DNA from: Actinocatenispora sp036503555
GTDB lineage: Bacteria > Actinomycetota > Actinomycetes > Mycobacteriales > Micromonosporaceae
DNA length: 64,000 bases
Assembly (NCBI GenBank): GCA_036503555.1
Contig: DASXWQ010000013.1
Span: 124,001-188,000, forward strand
Direction of reading: 5' to 3'
Under the pieces are notes generated by a model. The model had not been told where the DNA came from. It saw only the letters and a program-made list of their open reading frames with translations, and did not search any database. Every line of letters begins with the position of its first letter. Position 1 is the stretch's first letter. Positions 56,615 to 64,000 of this stretch are shown here, one piece after another. A program made the translations under genes and the position numbers.

Positions 56615-58348
56615 GTGGCACACATCCACGGCGATCCCGCCGCGTTCCCGGACGAGATGGTCGACGGCTTCTGCGCCGCGTACTCCCGGTACGTCGAGCG
56701 GGTGCCGGATACCTCGGTGGTGATGCGGCGCGGCGGGGCGCGCGCCGGGAAGGTCAGCGTGATCATCGGCGGCGGCTCCGGCCACTACCCGGCGTTCTGC
56801 GGCACGGTGGGCGCCGGGCTGGCCGACGCGGCGGTGGTCGGCGACATCTTCACCTCGCCGTCCGCGGAGCAGGCGTACCGGGCGGGGCGGGCGCTGTCGG
56901 GCGGCGCCGGGGTGCTGTTCACGTTCGGCAACTACGCCGGCGACGTCCTGAACTTCGGCGCGGCGCAGCAGCGTTTGCGTACCGACGGGGTCGACTGCCG
57001 CACCGTGCTGGTCACCGACGACGTGGCGTCCGCGCCGGCCGCCGACACGGTGAAGCGCCGGGGCATCGCCGGCGACTTCTGCGTGTTCAAGGTCGCCGGT
57101 GCGGCGGCCGACCGCGGCGACGACCTGGACGCCGTGGAACGCCTGGCGCGCAAGGCGAACGACCGGACCCGCAGCTTCGGCGTCGCGTTCGCCGGCTGCA
57201 CCGTGCCGGGCGCGACCGAGCCGCTGTTCACCGTCGGCGCCGACGAGATGGAGCTGGGCCTCGGCATTCACGGCGAGCCCGGCATCGAGACCGTACCCCG
57301 GCAGCGGGCGCCCGAGCTGGCCTCGACGCTCGCCGCCCCGCTGCTCGCCGAACGCCCCGACGGCGCCGGCGAGAAGGTGGCGGTGCTGCTGAACGGCCTC
57401 GGCGGCACCAAGTACGAGGAGCTGTTCGTGCTGTGGCGGCACCTCGCGGTGCTGTTCGCCGACGCCGGCCTGACCGTCGTGCTGCCCGAGGTCGGCGAGC
57501 TCGTCACGAGCCTGGACATGGGTGGCGTGTCGCTGACCCTGCTGTGGCTGGACGACGAGCTGGACGAGCTGTGGGCCGCGCCGGCCGACACCCCGGCGTT
57601 CCGCCGCGGCTCGGTCGCCGACCTGCCCGCGCTGTCCGCGCCGCGGGTCGCCGCGCCCACCACGACCGGCCCGGCCACCCCGGACCGACCCGCCGCCGCG
57701 CAGGAGTCGGTACGCGTCGCGGCGCGCGCGGCCGCCGCACTCGACGCGATGCTCGCCGTCGCCGAACAGCAGGCCGCCGAGTGGGGCCGGATCGACGCGG
57801 TGGCCGGCGACGGCGACCACGGCACCGGGATGGTTCGCGGGCTGCGGGCGGCGACCGCCGCCGCGCACGCGTACGACGGTGGGCTCGGCGGGACGCTGGA
57901 CGCGGCGGGGATCGCGTTCGGTGACCGGGCGGGCGGCACCAGCGGGATGTTGTGGGGTGTGCTGCTGCGCGCGGTCGGCGCCAGCCTCGGCGACGACGCC
58001 GCGCCGGACCCGGCCCGGCTGCGCGCCGGGGTACGCGCGGCGACCACGCAGCTCGCCGACGTCGGCGGCGCCCGGCCCGGCGACAAGACGATGCTGGACG
58101 CGCTGCTGCCGTTCGCCGACGCGTTCGGCGCCGAGCTGGACGCCGGGGCGGCCGTGGGCGACGCCTGGCGTACCGCCGCGGGCGTCGCCGCCGAGGCCGC
58201 CCTCGCCACCGCCGAGCTGGTACCGCGGGTCGGCCGGGCTCGTCCGCTCGCCGCCCGCAGCGTCGGTACCCCGGACGCCGGTGCCACGTCGATGGCCGCG
58301 TGCCTGCGCGCCGCCGGCGACGCCCTGTTCGCCGGGGAGCCGTCGTGA
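56615..58348 (+). CDS. DhaK-DhaL fused ATP-dependent kinase (dihydroxyacetone/erythrulose type)
   Basis: A 577-residue ATP-dependent dihydroxyacetone-kinase-type enzyme. The DhaK half (1-335) has GGGSGH at 52-57, FTFGNYAGD (Asp110) and GLGIHGEPG with His219, which forms a hemiaminal with the ketose. An Ala/Pro linker (340-365) leads to DhaL, whose AGDGDHGTGM (398-405) binds Mg-ADP, and DRAGGTSGMLWGVLLRA. Fused kinases in actinobacteria include D- and L-erythrulose kinases (DerK, LerK) with RpiB-type partners, as here, so a C4 ketose is at least as likely as dihydroxyacetone. GTG 56615 has GAGGAG; the stop overlaps the next start (GTGA). Confidence 0.9.
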   Translation: MAHIHGDPAAFPDEMVDGFCAAYSRYVERVPDTSVVMRRGGARAGKVSVIIGGGSGHYPAFCGTVGAGLADAAVVGDIFTSPSAEQAYRAGRALSGGAGVLFTFGNYAGDVLNFGAAQQRLRTDGVDCRTVLVTDDVASAPAADTVKRRGIAGDFCVFKVAGAAADRGDDLDAVERLARKANDRTRSFGVAFAGCTVPGATEPLFTVGADEMELGLGIHGEPGIETVPRQRAPELASTLAAPLLAERPDGAGEKVAVLLNGLGGTKYEELFVLWRHLAVLFADAGLTVVLPEVGELVTSLDMGGVSLTLLWLDDELDELWAAPADTPAFRRGSVADLPALSAPRVAAPTTTGPATPDRPAAAQESVRVAARAAAALDAMLAVAEQQAAEWGRIDAVAGDGDHGTGMVRGLRAATAAAHAYDGGLGGTLDAAGIAFGDRAGGTSGMLWGVLLRAVGASLGDDAAPDPARLRAGVRAATTQLADVGGARPGDKTMLDALLPFADAFGAELDAGAAVGDAWRTAAGVAAEAALATAELVPRVGRARPLAARSVGTPDAGATSMAACLRAAGDALFAGEPS

Positions 58349-58821
58349 CCGGGGCACCGGGCTGGCGGATCGTGGTCGGCTGCGACGACGCGGGGCTGGC
58401 GTACAAGGAGCGGATCAAGGCCGACCTGCTCGCCGACCCGCGCGTGGCCGTGGTGGATGATCTGGGCGTGCACGAGGGCGAGACCACCGCGTACCCACAC
58501 ATCGGGCTGGCGGCCGCGCGGAAGGTCGCGGCCGGCGAGGCCGACCGCGCCGTGCTCGTCTGCGGTACCGGCATCGGCATGGCGATCAGTGCCAACAAGG
58601 TGCCGGGTGTCCGGGCGACGACCGCGCACGACAGCTTCTCCGTCGAACGCTGCGTGAAGTCCAACAACTGCCAGGTACTCACGCTCGGCCAGCGCGTCAT
58701 CGGCGTCGAGCTGGCCCGGCGGCTGGTCGGCGAGTGGCTCGGGTACGAGTTCGACCCGGCGTCGGCGTCCGCGGAGAAGGTCGCCGTCCTCGACGCGTAC
58801 GAGGGGCGCCGGTGCGACTGA
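58345..58821 (+). CDS. RpiB/LacAB-family sugar-phosphate isomerase (DerI/EryI-like)
   Basis: A 158-residue isomerase. CGTGIGMAISANKVPGVRA with Cys73 (enediol base region), and ERCVKSNNCQVLTLGQRVIG are family hallmarks. In ribose-5-phosphate isomerases the start reads GxDHAG; here it is GCDDAGLAYK, with His changed to Asp, which suggests a non-ribose substrate. Enzymes of this type beside DhaK-like kinases convert D-erythrulose 4-phosphate to D-erythrose 4-phosphate (DerI), and EryI does this in Brucella erythritol use. Its start overlaps the DhaK-DhaL stop by 4 bp and its end overlaps the FGGY gene by 10 bp. Confidence 0.88.
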   Translation: MTGAPGWRIVVGCDDAGLAYKERIKADLLADPRVAVVDDLGVHEGETTAYPHIGLAAARKVAAGEADRAVLVCGTGIGMAISANKVPGVRATTAHDSFSVERCVKSNNCQVLTLGQRVIGVELARRLVGEWLGYEFDPASASAEKVAVLDAYEGRRCD

Positions 58822-60263
58822 CCGGAGGCCGGTACCTGGGCATCGACCTCGGTACGTCGGTCGCGAAACTCGCCCTGTTCACCGAGTGCGGTGACGTCGC
58901 CGCGACCGCGTCGCGCGCGCTGCCGCTGCGGCACCCGGCGCCCGGCCACGTCGAGCAGGACGCTGACGGGATCGTCGCCGCGATCCGCGACCTGACGTAC
59001 GAGGTGTGCCCGGACCCGGGTGACGTGGCGCTGGTCGCGGTGACCGGGCAGGGCGACGGCTGCTGGCTCACCGACCCGTACGGCCGTTCGGTGCGTCCGG
59101 CGATCTCCTGGCTGGACGCGCGCGCCGCGGGCATCCTCGCCGACTGGGACCGGGCGGGCATCGCCGAGGCGCTGTTCCGGGTCAACGGCAACACGCTGTT
59201 CCCCGGCGCCCAGGCGCCGCTGCTGTACTGGCTGGACGAGCACGAGCCGGCCAGCCTCGACCGGGCGGCGACCGCCGCGTACTGCAAGGACATGGTGTTC
59301 CAGCGGCTCACCGGGGTCCGCGCGACCGACGCGTCGGACGCCTCGCTGCCGTTCGGTGACCACGCGGGCGGGTACGCCGCCGAGGCGCTGGAGCTGTGCG
59401 GTCTCGGGCACCGCGCCGGGCTGCTCGCGCCGGTCGTCGCGCCGCTGCCGCTCGGTACGGTGCATGCGGCCGGCGCCGCCGACACCGGGCTGCCGGCGGG
59501 GATCGCCGTCGCCGACGGGCCGTTCGACCTGCCGGCCTGCGCGACCGGCGGCGGCGTACGGGACGTCGGCGACGGGCTGCTCACCCTCGGCACGACGCTC
59601 GCCTGCCAGGTCCTCACCGACACCGTCGACACCACCGGTACGCCGGCCGGCATGCACCTCGCCACCGGCGTACCGGGGCGGTGGCTGCGGGCGATGCCCG
59701 CGATGGTCGGCACCGCCTCACTGGACTGGACCCTGTCGCTGGTCGGCCTCGCCCACGCCGACCTGGACGGCGTGCTGCGCGCCACCCCGCCCGGCGCACA
59801 CGGCGTCGAGATGCTGCCGTACCTGGCGCCGTCCGGGGAGCGGGCGCCGTTCGTCGACCCGGCGGCCCGCGGCCAGTTCGCCGGCATCAGCCTCACCACC
59901 ACGCGCGAGGACCTGGTCCGGGCGCTGTGCGAGGCGCTGGCGTTCGCGGCCCGGCAGTGCCTGGAGGCCGCCGGGCTCGACGGCCGGCTCGTCGTCTGCG
60001 GCGGCGGTACCCGGTCGCTGCCGTGGCTGGAGATCTTCGCGTCCGTGCTGGCCCGGCCGCTGGAGCTGGCCGGGGCCGAGGTCGGCGCGCGCGGCGCGGT
60101 CCTGTCCGGTCTCGCCGCGACCGGTGCCGCACTCGACCCCGACGCCTGGACCGCGCCGGCCCGCGTCGTCGATCCCGACCCGGCCGCCGCCCGCTACTAC
60201 GAGCAGGCGTACCAGCGCTACCTCGCCCACCAGTCCGCCGCCCGTACCCTCTGGCGCCGCTGA
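58812..60263 (+). CDS. FGGY-family carbohydrate kinase
   Basis: A 483-residue kinase. The N-domain phosphate loop is LGIDLGTSVAKLALFTECGD, and VAVTGQGDGCWLTDPYGRSV matches the substrate-side segment. The C-domain has YLAPSGERAPFVDPAARGQF and LVVCGGGTRSLPWLEIFASV (adenosine motif). Relatives include xylulokinase, ribulokinase and erythritol kinase (EryA). Since it is cotranslated with a DhaK-DhaL kinase and an RpiB-type isomerase, a polyol such as erythritol or threitol is a good candidate; this is inference. GTG 58812 overlaps the isomerase end. Confidence 0.88.
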   Translation: MRLTGGRYLGIDLGTSVAKLALFTECGDVAATASRALPLRHPAPGHVEQDADGIVAAIRDLTYEVCPDPGDVALVAVTGQGDGCWLTDPYGRSVRPAISWLDARAAGILADWDRAGIAEALFRVNGNTLFPGAQAPLLYWLDEHEPASLDRAATAAYCKDMVFQRLTGVRATDASDASLPFGDHAGGYAAEALELCGLGHRAGLLAPVVAPLPLGTVHAAGAADTGLPAGIAVADGPFDLPACATGGGVRDVGDGLLTLGTTLACQVLTDTVDTTGTPAGMHLATGVPGRWLRAMPAMVGTASLDWTLSLVGLAHADLDGVLRATPPGAHGVEMLPYLAPSGERAPFVDPAARGQFAGISLTTTREDLVRALCEALAFAARQCLEAAGLDGRLVVCGGGTRSLPWLEIFASVLARPLELAGAEVGARGAVLSGLAATGAALDPDAWTAPARVVDPDPAAARYYEQAYQRYLAHQSAARTLWRR

Positions 60264-60305
60264 CGTTGCTATGCTGGTCGGCGCTGAAGGACGCGCGAAG
60301 ACACG

Positions 60306-60403
60306 GTCCGGTATGGGTTAGTCCGGACGGCCGACCGCGCTGAACACCACACTCCCGGTGTGACCTGTGCGTCCCTTTCCGTAGTGGCACAAGGAAAGGG
60401 GAC
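60306..60403 (+). promoter_or_regulatory. Structured leader with three hairpins; the last sequesters the SD
   Basis: Three inverted repeats lie in 98 nt: GTCCGG (60306-60311)/CCGGAC (60323-60328), CACAC (60348-60352)/GTGTG (60358-60362), and GTCCCTTTCC (60371-60380)/GGAAAGGGGAC (60393-60403, one bulged G). The last arm contains the SD for the ATG at 60407. Pairing would hide it, so translation of the monooxygenase may be controlled. The first hairpin may also end the FGGY operon. Confidence 0.5.
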
Positions 60404-60406
60404 GTC

Positions 60407-61588
60407 ATGTCCGTACGTCATGTCATCGTGTCTGGCGCCGGTCTGGGCGGGCTGTGCCTGGCCCACCGCCTGCGCGCCGCCGGCGTCGGCGTGTCGGTCG
60501 TGGAGCGGGACTCCGCGCTCGACTCCCGGCCGCAGGGGTACCGGCTGCACCTGGATCCGCACGGCATCGGCGCGCTGCACCGGGCACTGCCGGAGCCGCT
60601 GGGCGAGCTGCTCGACGCGACGTCCGGTACGCCGCGGCCGATGACCGTCGTGCACGACCACCGGATGAACCGGCTCGCCTCGTTCACCGCCGAGGACGCG
60701 CCGCACCGCGCCGTGAACCGGCTGACCCTGCGGGAGATCCTGTACGCCGGGCTGGCCGACGTCGTCACGTTCGGCCGGGAGCTGGTCGGCCACGAGACGC
60801 GCGCCGACGGCCGGGTCGTGGCGCGGTTCGCCGACGGCGGCCGGGAGGTCGGCGACGTGCTCGTCGGCGCCGACGGCGTCAACTCCGCGGTACGCCGGCA
60901 GCTCCTGCCGCACGCCCGGATCCACGACACCGGCCTGGTCCAGTTCTACGGCCGGATCACACTCACCGCCGACACGCGCGGGCTGTTCGCCGAGGACATG
61001 GACACGATCTTCACGATGATGATCGGCCCCGGCCACGACGTCGTCGGCGTCGCCCCGGTCCGGTACCGCGAGGCGCCCGGGCCGGCCGCCGCCCGGCTGG
61101 CACCCGGCGTACGCCTGACGCCCAGCGCCGACTACATGACCTGCTCGTTCACCGCCCGGTCGGCGAGCCTGCCGGCGTACCCGGAGCTGCGCGCGATGCC
61201 CGGCGACGACCTGCGCGACCTGGTGCTCGCCCGGATCACCGACTGGCACCGGGACGTACGCCGGATCGTCGAGCGGTGGGACGCGGCCACGATCATCCCG
61301 CTCCCGCTGCGCACCGCGGTCCCGGTCGGGCCGTGGCCGGCGAGCCCGGTGACGCTGCTCGGCGACGCGATCCACGCGATGAGCCCGGCGGGCGGCGTCG
61401 GCGCCAACACCGCGCTGCGCGACGCGGACCTGCTGGCCGACGCGCTCGTCGGCGCGGCCGGCGGCCGTCCGCTCGTCGACGCGATCGCCGGGTACGAGGA
61501 CGCGATGTGCGGCTACGGCTTCGCGGCGCTGCGTACCTCGATCGCGAACGGCACGCGGTTCCTCGGCCAGGATCCGCTGCCGATGTGA
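60407..61588 (+). CDS. FAD-dependent monooxygenase (PHBH-like)
   Basis: A 393-residue group A flavoprotein: HVIVSGAGLGGLCLAHRLRA (GxGxxG), LVGADGVNSAVRRQLLPHAR (DG) and VTLLGDAIHAMSPAGGVGAN (GD, followed by the FAD ribityl-binding AN). It uses FAD and NAD(P)H to hydroxylate an aromatic or enol substrate. The sequence is clearly different from 42198-43316. It follows the catabolic operon after 143 bp of structured leader, so it is probably a separate unit. Upstream SD GGAAAGGGGA is paired in a hairpin. Confidence 0.9.
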   Translation: MSVRHVIVSGAGLGGLCLAHRLRAAGVGVSVVERDSALDSRPQGYRLHLDPHGIGALHRALPEPLGELLDATSGTPRPMTVVHDHRMNRLASFTAEDAPHRAVNRLTLREILYAGLADVVTFGRELVGHETRADGRVVARFADGGREVGDVLVGADGVNSAVRRQLLPHARIHDTGLVQFYGRITLTADTRGLFAEDMDTIFTMMIGPGHDVVGVAPVRYREAPGPAAARLAPGVRLTPSADYMTCSFTARSASLPAYPELRAMPGDDLRDLVLARITDWHRDVRRIVERWDAATIIPLPLRTAVPVGPWPASPVTLLGDAIHAMSPAGGVGANTALRDADLLADALVGAAGGRPLVDAIAGYEDAMCGYGFAALRTSIANGTRFLGQDPLPM

Positions 61589-61648
61589 GGACCGCCGGAC
61601 ACCACCCCGGGTACGGTGACGGGATCGGATCCTGACGGGGTGGTGGCG

Positions 61649-61987
61649 GTGGCGCACGTGTTCCGGGCCGGCCAGATCGAGCGCAGCCCCGGCGGCACGC
61701 TCACCTTCGAGGGCGGGGAGTACGGCGCGGACGTGTCGTTCTTCCTGCTGGACACGGAGGCGGGGCACGGGCCGAAGCCGCACACCCATCCGTACGGCGA
61801 GGTCTTCGTGGTGCGGTCCGGCTCGGCCCGGTTCACCGTGGGCGACGAGACCGTCGAGGCGGGACCGGGTGACATCGTGGTGGCCGAGCCGGACGAGCCG
61901 CACGGCTTCGTCAGCGTCGGCCCGGACCGGCTGGACATGACGTGCATCCACGCGCACGGCACGATGGTCACGACCTGGCTGGGCTGA
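61649..61987 (+). CDS. Small cupin-domain protein
   Basis: A 112-residue single cupin. Motif 1 is PKPHTHPYGEVFVVRSGSAR (HxHxxxxE, metal site) and motif 2 is GDIVVAEPDEPHGFVSVG, with the last His. It may bind a metal and a sugar or phenolic ligand, or be a cupin sensor. I start it at GTG 61649 (AHVFRAGQIE); an in-frame GTG at 61616 would add 11 residues. It lies 60 bp after the monooxygenase and may be cotranscribed. It ends in a hairpin over paired stops with glpD. Confidence 0.75.
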   Translation: MAHVFRAGQIERSPGGTLTFEGGEYGADVSFFLLDTEAGHGPKPHTHPYGEVFVVRSGSARFTVGDETVEAGPGDIVVAEPDEPHGFVSVGPDRLDMTCIHAHGTMVTTWLG

Positions 61988-62003
61988 CCGGCCGGCTCAG
62001 CCC
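61981..62003. terminator. Hairpin over paired stop codons (cupin / GlpD)
   Basis: GGGCTGA (61981-61987) pairs with TCAGCCC (61997-62003). The TGA of the cupin gene and the stop of the convergent dehydrogenase lie in the two arms. 9-nt loop. Confidence 0.5.
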
Positions 62004-63652
62004 GCGGTGAGGGCGGCGCGTTCCGCGGTGACCCAGGCGCGGTAGGCGGCGACCTGTGCCTCGGTGTCGGCGTCGGTCCAGCCGAGCAGCGGCGCGACGA
62101 GCGCGGCGACCGCGGGTGCGGCCGTGGCACCGCCGTCCGGCGTCTCGAACGACACGTGCGTACGGTGCCAGAGCAGGTCGGTCAGCGTCGTCGCGCCCTC
62201 GTGCGTCACCGCGTAGGCGAACTCGGCGGCGAGGTGGCCGCCGGTGCCGGGCACCACCCGGGCGAGGTGCGGGTCGGCGGCGAGCACCTGCTCGGTGAGC
62301 GCGCCGTACCGCCCGGCCAGCCGGGTCACGTCGCCGGCCGCCAGCCCGTACGCGGCGGCGAGGTGATCGGCCCGGTGCAGCGCGGACCGCCAGCCGGGCG
62401 TACCGACGAGCGGCAGGTCGGCCGTCTCGGAGCGCGGCAGCGGCTCGCCGAGCTCCGCGCCGACCGCGTCGACGGCGTCCGCCGCCATCGCCCGGTAGGT
62501 CGTGTACTTGCCGCCGACGATCGTGACCATGCCGGGCGGGCCGGTGATCACCGCGTGGTCCCGGGACAGCGCCGAGGTGGTGTCCGCGTCGCCGGCCGGC
62601 GCGAGCAGCGGGCGCAGCCCGGCGAACGTACCGACGATGTGCTCGCGCGTCACCGGCCGCGCCAGGTACCGGTTGATGTTGCGGAGCAGGTAGTCGATCT
62701 CGGCCGGCTCGGCGCGCGGGGTGGCCAGGTCCCCGGTGTACGGGGTGTCGGTGGTGCCGAGCATCCAGCGGTCGAACCACTTCCGGGCTATGATCACCGA
62801 GTCCTCGGCCCGGGCGAAGATGCCGGTGGTGGAGTCGATCGCGTCCGGCGCCAGCACCACGTGGACGCCCTTGGCCGGCGCGATCCGGAACGTCTCGGCG
62901 CCCGCCAGCCGCTGGATCTCCGCGGACCACACGCCGGCCGCGTTGACCACGGCGCGCGCCGCGATCCGGTGGCGTACCCCGGTTGCCGCGTCGGCGACGA
63001 CCACCCCGGACACCCGCTCGCCGTCCCGCAGCACCTCGACCACCGGCGCACGCGTGAGCACCCGTACGCCCAGCGACGCCGCCGTGCGCGCCAGCACCAT
63101 GGTGTGCCGCGCGTCGTCGACCCGTACGTCGTGGTACTGGATGCCGCCGCGGACCCGGCGCGGGTCGAGCGCCGGCGCGACGCGCAGCACGCCGCGGCGG
63201 GAGTAGTGCCGGTGGTGCGGGATCCCGGTGCGGGACACCGTCATCGCGTCGTACAGCGCGACGCCGGCGCCGATGTACGGCCGCTCGTACGCCCGGGTCA
63301 GCGGGTACAGGAACGGCTCGGGCTTCGCCAGGTAGCCGCACAGCTTGTTGACCATCAGGTCCCGCTCGTGCAGCGCCTGGTTGACCAGCTTGACGTTCAG
63401 CTGCTCCAGGTATCGCAGCCCGCCGTGGAACGTCTTGCCGGACCGTGACGACGTGCCGTCCGCCAGGTCGCCGGCCTCGACGAGCACCACGGACAGGCCG
63501 CGCGACGCCGCGTCCAGGGCGGTACCGGCGCCGGTCGCGCCGGCGCCGATCACCACCAGGTCGTACGTGTCGGCCGTGGCGTCCGCGAGCGCCCCGGCCC
63601 GCTGCGCCGGTGACAGCGCCGACGGGTCGGGCAGGACGTGCGGTGCGGTCAC
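61997..63652 (-). CDS. glpD: FAD-dependent glycerol-3-phosphate dehydrogenase (GlpD), EryB-like alternative
   Basis: A 551-residue flavoprotein that oxidises sn-glycerol 3-phosphate to dihydroxyacetone phosphate at the membrane, passing electrons to quinone. Features: YDLVVIGAGATGAGTALDAA (FAD fold), GTSSRSGKTFHGGLRYLEQ, YTGDLATPRAEPAEIDYLLR and MVTIVGGKYTTYRAMAADAV; the C-terminal cap holds LAAEFAYAVTHEGATTLTDL. GlpD-like enzymes also serve as EryB (erythritol-4-phosphate dehydrogenase), so a role with the nearby kinase/isomerase operon is possible. GTG 63652 with GGAGGAG is preferred to an upstream in-frame ATG at 63703. Confidence 0.93.
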   Translation of the reverse strand: MTAPHVLPDPSALSPAQRAGALADATADTYDLVVIGAGATGAGTALDAASRGLSVVLVEAGDLADGTSSRSGKTFHGGLRYLEQLNVKLVNQALHERDLMVNKLCGYLAKPEPFLYPLTRAYERPYIGAGVALYDAMTVSRTGIPHHRHYSRRGVLRVAPALDPRRVRGGIQYHDVRVDDARHTMVLARTAASLGVRVLTRAPVVEVLRDGERVSGVVVADAATGVRHRIAARAVVNAAGVWSAEIQRLAGAETFRIAPAKGVHVVLAPDAIDSTTGIFARAEDSVIIARKWFDRWMLGTTDTPYTGDLATPRAEPAEIDYLLRNINRYLARPVTREHIVGTFAGLRPLLAPAGDADTTSALSRDHAVITGPPGMVTIVGGKYTTYRAMAADAVDAVGAELGEPLPRSETADLPLVGTPGWRSALHRADHLAAAYGLAAGDVTRLAGRYGALTEQVLAADPHLARVVPGTGGHLAAEFAYAVTHEGATTLTDLLWHRTHVSFETPDGGATAAPAVAALVAPLLGWTDADTEAQVAAYRAWVTAERAALTAG

Positions 63653-63977
63653 CGGCTCCTCCGCGGATCGTGGTGCCCGGACCGGCCGATCGTCTCCCGG
63701 CACGGGCCACGACCGCCGCGGTTCCGAACGCTTCGGCCGGCGGGACGCTCAAAGTTCTCGCCGATCATGTGCGATTTCTCAGGCACGGTAACCCGGGTCG
63801 CCCCGCAGCTCAAGGGGCCGCACGAACGGTGATCCGGCGGCACCCCGCGGCAACGGTCCGCGCGGAATGTCAAGATCTTCCGGCTTGGGTCTGGACAACA
63901 TCACATCGGCCGTGTGAGATTCGACGGCGCACCACCCCGGCAACCCACGCGTCATCCGATCGTCACGAAGGAGCGCC
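63653..63977. other. 325-bp divergent intergenic region
   Basis: It lies between the divergent glpD and the gene beginning at 63978. I see no gene. It is less GC-rich than the surrounding sequence around 63750-63790 and 63870-63930, where promoters are expected. No operator can be named with confidence. Confidence 0.4.
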
Positions 63978-64000
63978 GTGCGCACCCGTCTGATCCTGTC
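63978..64000 (+). CDS. Start of a gene cut by the window edge
   Basis: GTG at 63978 follows GAAGGAG by 4-5 nt, a good SD. Only seven codons are seen (MRTRLIL), which look like the basic-then-hydrophobic beginning of a signal peptide. Product unknown; possibly a secreted or lipoprotein solute-binding protein, but this is a guess. Confidence 0.45.

Noticed and set aside
55935..63790. A shared operator between the HAD operon leader (TTTCGCATGAGA near 55935) and the glpD upstream region (AAATCGCACATGA on the minus strand near 63775)
   Set aside because: The similarity is short and imperfect, and both lie in less GC-rich stretches where chance matches are likely.
1..64000. CRISPR arrays, tRNA or rRNA genes, insertion sequences
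   Set aside because: No regularly spaced repeats, no tRNA cloverleaf seen, and no transposase or integrase motif. The excisionase-like HTH at 8740 has no integrase partner.

Overview
This window is chromosomal DNA from a very GC-rich actinomycete, most likely a filamentous member of the Micromonosporaceae or a close relative. The evidence is the strong G/C bias at third codon positions, many GTG starts, ATGA/GTGA stop-start overlaps, the protein families present (CGNR zinc fingers, DUF7144, CU044_5270, LuxR/LAL and MmyB-type regulators), and probable leaderless promoters with a TANNNT box 6-9 nt before the start codon. I see no tRNA, rRNA, insertion sequence, CRISPR array or prophage. The family assignments come from reading motifs, not from database searches.

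Layout. 1-3.5 kb: the start of a secreted GH172/DUF2961 protein, a SnoaL-like protein, two GNAT acetyltransferases and an Hsp70-like remnant. 3.8-8.5 kb: a glycan or cell-surface block (GT-like protein plus methyltransferase-like protein, facing GT4 plus GT2). 8.7-12.8 kb: a small HTH/DUF4180 pair, metE and a divergent LysR regulator. 12.8-16.6 kb: an HxlR regulator, three Rossmann oxidoreductases and a hydrolase. 16.7-20.9 kb: an acyl-CoA synthetase, a type VII secretion-like protein carrying a T4-type lysozyme domain, and a GH76 mannanase. 21-25.9 kb: a MarR/MFS pair, a scar where a broken TetR gene meets a broken hydrolase gene, a disulfide oxidoreductase and a metallo-beta-lactamase-fold protein. 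25.9-31.7 kb: carbohydrate enzymes (BNR/sialidase-like, GH3, GH15). 31.8-38.2 kb: a DUF7144 membrane protein, a large LAL regulator, an orphan LanC-like protein and an MFS exporter. 38.3-47.9 kb: mostly regulator/effector pairs (APH, MmyB-XRE/SDR, LysE/CGNR, FAD monooxygenase, second DUF7144, ArsR-like/MFS-DinB, VOC, Ohr). 48-53.7 kb: an adenylating enzyme coupled to a CoA-transferase, a DUF1023-like hydrolase, an FkbM methyltransferase, a lysoplasmalogenase and a 58-residue membrane protein. 53.9-55.8 kb: an NAD(P)-binding protein and an unusual sigma-factor/CU044_5270 chimera. 56-63.7 kb: a tightly coupled catabolic operon (HAD phosphatase, DhaK-DhaL kinase, RpiB-like isomerase, FGGY kinase), then an FAD monooxygenase, a cupin and a convergent GlpD-like dehydrogenase.

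How the genes work together. Much of the window consists of regulator/effector pairs read from a shared divergent promoter, several with visible palindromic operators (13182-13196, 21529-21541, 41558-41636). The clearest pathway is the 55957-60263 operon, whose enzyme set fits catabolism of a four-carbon polyol or ketose to an aldose phosphate; the GlpD-like enzyme nearby could supply an oxidation step. The most unusual items are the type VII signal/T4-lysozyme fusion at 18592-19428, the sigma-region-2/CU044_5270 chimera at 54786-55835, the double gene remnant at 22881-23389, and the duplicated operator between lysE and the CGNR gene.
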